Shown here: piece by piece, positions 12,189 to 13,317 of the stretch
How the letters are laid out: each line of letters starts with the position of its first letter
How positions within the stretch are numbered: position 1 is the first letter of the stretch
NCBI GenBank assembly: GCA_026770585.1
Contig: MU646675.1
Coordinates: 100,621 to 113,937, forward strand
Reading direction: 5' to 3'
From: Baffinella frigidus
Lineage: Eukaryota > Cryptophyceae > Cryptomonadales > Baffinellaceae
DNA length: 13,317 bases
Notes under the pieces: generated by a model
Databases searched by the model: none
Seen by the model: only the letters and a program-made list of their open reading frames with translations
What the model was told of the DNA's origin: nothing
Position numbers and translations under genes: made by a program

Positions 12189-12498
12189 GAGTGTGAGAGG
12201 AGTCGTGCGCTTGAGAGGGGGGGTGCGCGTGCCACCCACACGAGAATGCTAGAGGGGCCTATCTAAAACTGCGTTTTTTTACAAGTGGGCATTTTCGTAG
12301 TAACTTTCGTGAGGTTGTTCACGTAACTGGGCGAAATTAGTCCAGGCACGAGGTTGGTTACGTTATCCTGGTACAAATATTTACAACCCTCCATGTAAGA
12401 AGGGTCCTCCAGCATTCTCGAGTGGGGCTGCCTCACTCGCGTCGACCGACTATCCTCAAGGTGACATGCTGGGTGTGCGGTACACACCCGTCAAGGTT
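12189..12498. other. Minisatellite remainder, then unassigned sequence
   Basis: 12189-12234 continues the interrupted minisatellite unit (TGTGAGAGGAGTCGTG). After that, TTCGTAGTAACTTTCGTG (12294-12311) is weakly like the family-B interior. A 74-codon minus ORF (12263-12487) shows no recognisable domain. Confidence 0.45.
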
Positions 12499-12601
12499 CC
12501 TGAACCCTAAACTCCTGAACCCTAAACTCCTGAACCTCGCAGGGGCTTGTTTTCAGTATCCTGCCTTGGGGGTTTGGGGTTTAGGGTTTAGGGTTCTGGG
12601 G
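12499..12601. repeat. Interstitial telomere-like repeats in both orientations
   Basis: The left part has 2.5 copies of a 15-bp unit, CCTGAACCCTAAACT (12499-12537). The right part reads GGGTTTGGGGTTTAGGGTTT and AGGGTTCTGGGG (12568-12601). The order is CCCTAAA first, then TTTAGGG, the arrangement found at the two ends of a linear molecule rather than at an end-to-end fusion. 30 unique bases lie between. Confidence 0.85.
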
Positions 12602-13050
12602 TGGCGGTTTAGTGCTCATTGCCCGCAAGCAGACCATGATAGCACGATTGCTACGAATAGCCTGTCTTTTATAATTTCCAAATTCTTTTTACTTTTACTA
12701 TTTAAAACCAATGGGGGTATATCTATCGACCCCTGGCTTCCTATCCGTTGAATAATTTATTTTTACTTGAAAGCCAGATAATTTTTCAATAGTAAGTTAT
12801 ATCGGCCAAGCTTGTGTAGGGAGTCCTGCCTCAAGGAGGTACGCATAACAACACATACAGTGACCAGCCATGGTGAACATAATGAACGTATGATGCACCA
12901 TTGGCTGCGCTATCCATCCGCTTGCTTCAGATTGAACCATATGGTGTATGCTTCATCGCCCGGGCACAAAAAAACATGCAGACGCAGTCACCCGAGAGGG
13001 GTACGCAGGTGGTGGCAAGTTCATAGGGCAATGTCCTGAAAACCGGGTAG
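12602..13050. other. Unassigned region
   Basis: An AT-rich stretch (about 12660-12800) is followed by mixed sequence. Short plus ORFs (12422-12751, 12812-13039) lack domains, and the first begins inside the telomere-like repeat. No hairpin element was found. Confidence 0.4.
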
Positions 13051-13160
13051 TTAATCCTACGGTATTGCCTACGGTAGGCCGTGGGGGCTCAGGGGGGGTC
13101 CTATGAAACGTTAGGTCCTAGGGGCCCTACGGTCTACCGTAGGCGATACCGTAGGCCTAA
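13051..13160. mobile_element. Foldback family 3 (TTAATCCTACGGTAT ends)
   Basis: Arms about 27 bp long: the left runs TTAATCCTACGGTATTGCC then TACGGTAG, and the right runs CTACCGTAGGCGATACCGTA then GGCCTAA. They pair with three mismatches. Inside are GGGGGGGTCCTATGAAACG and TCCTAGGGGCCCTACGGT, the latter shared in reverse with families 1 and 2. No protein is encoded and no clear target duplication was seen. Confidence 0.85.
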
Positions 13161-13317
13161 CAGCTCGCGCGACTCGGATTCCCTCTAGGGCGGTGACCCA
13201 GTGTCAAGGGCCCTACCACAAGACCTCGCTCAGTTACCGGCAAACCCCCGCCCCTGAAGTGTGGGACTCTGGCGGGAGTACAGACCTGGCCGCGCGCGTT
13301 GTCCCCCCACGCCATTA
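13161..13317. other. Unassigned GC-rich end of the window
   Basis: AGGGCCCTACCAC near 13208 echoes the core shared by the foldback families, but no arms could be found before the window ends. No gene is visible. Confidence 0.35.

Noticed and set aside
12422-12751. A 109-codon plus ORF ending in IDPWLPIR
   Set aside because: It begins in and reads through the telomere-like repeat (LLNPKLLNLAG, GLGFRVLG), so the frame is repeat-derived.
1-13317. tRNA, rRNA or other structured RNA genes
   Set aside because: I looked for T-loop GTTCRANNC motifs with matching arms and for conserved rRNA blocks and found none. The many hairpins present fit inverted-repeat elements. A covariance-model scan would be decisive.

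Overview
This window looks like gene-poor, repeat-saturated nuclear DNA of a eukaryote, most likely an alga or another lineage with plant-type telomeres. Supporting signs: no long conserved ORF, no operon structure and no recognisable tRNA or rRNA; several stretches of TTTAGGG-type heptamers; CAG, GA and CG microsatellites; dense short foldback (MITE-like) elements with TA or 5-bp target duplications; and a few short open segments with GT-AG-like edges. Peptides encoded by the most abundant foldback (e.g. YRGTSLIRN) remind me of predicted proteins from the prasinophyte alga Cymbomonas, but that is unverified memory. I recognise no gene by name and would not assign a species.

Layout. 1-990: a 7-bp minisatellite (GTGCAGG), then a nested block in which two copies of foldback family A bracket a host-like segment carrying foldback family B (clean 5-bp target duplication GACCT), then a TTGAGGG minisatellite. 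990-2440: a 132-bp foldback, a CAG/CTG microsatellite, a second TTGAGGG array in reverse orientation, the best candidate coding exon (minus strand, 1951-2191) and a 140-bp near-perfect hairpin element. 2440-5200: mostly unassigned sequence with a 60-bp direct repeat, two copies of the TA-flanked foldback family 1, and a tandem duplication of about 178 bp carrying AAACCCTAGGGTTT palindromes. 5200-6420: two weak minus-strand exon candidates that would share an intron containing a family-2 element, then a second family-2 element sitting inside a palindrome. 6420-7830: AT-richer DNA with repeated TTGGTCAAATTTGACCAA palindromes and scrambled direct repeats. 7830-9393: a very dense cluster of four family-1 and three family-2 elements. 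9471-9600: a CG-GA-CG microsatellite. 9694-10750: four consecutive, mutually unrelated foldbacks, another family-A copy and a short hairpin. 11026-11485: a 460-bp GA/CGAG tract. 11530-12234: a mixed 125/91-bp minisatellite, interrupted by a family-A fragment and by a 130-bp family-B insertion. 12499-12601: telomere-like repeats in both orientations. 13051-13160: a third TA-type foldback.

No transposase, reverse transcriptase or integrase was seen, so all elements would be non-autonomous. The most interesting signal is family 2: five copies share a conserved body, but each carries a different short hairpin at the same place, with stem sequence changing on both sides so that pairing is kept. 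Families 1, 2 and 3 also share a core (CGTAGGGCCCTAGG-like) despite different ends. Both deserve genome-wide checking.
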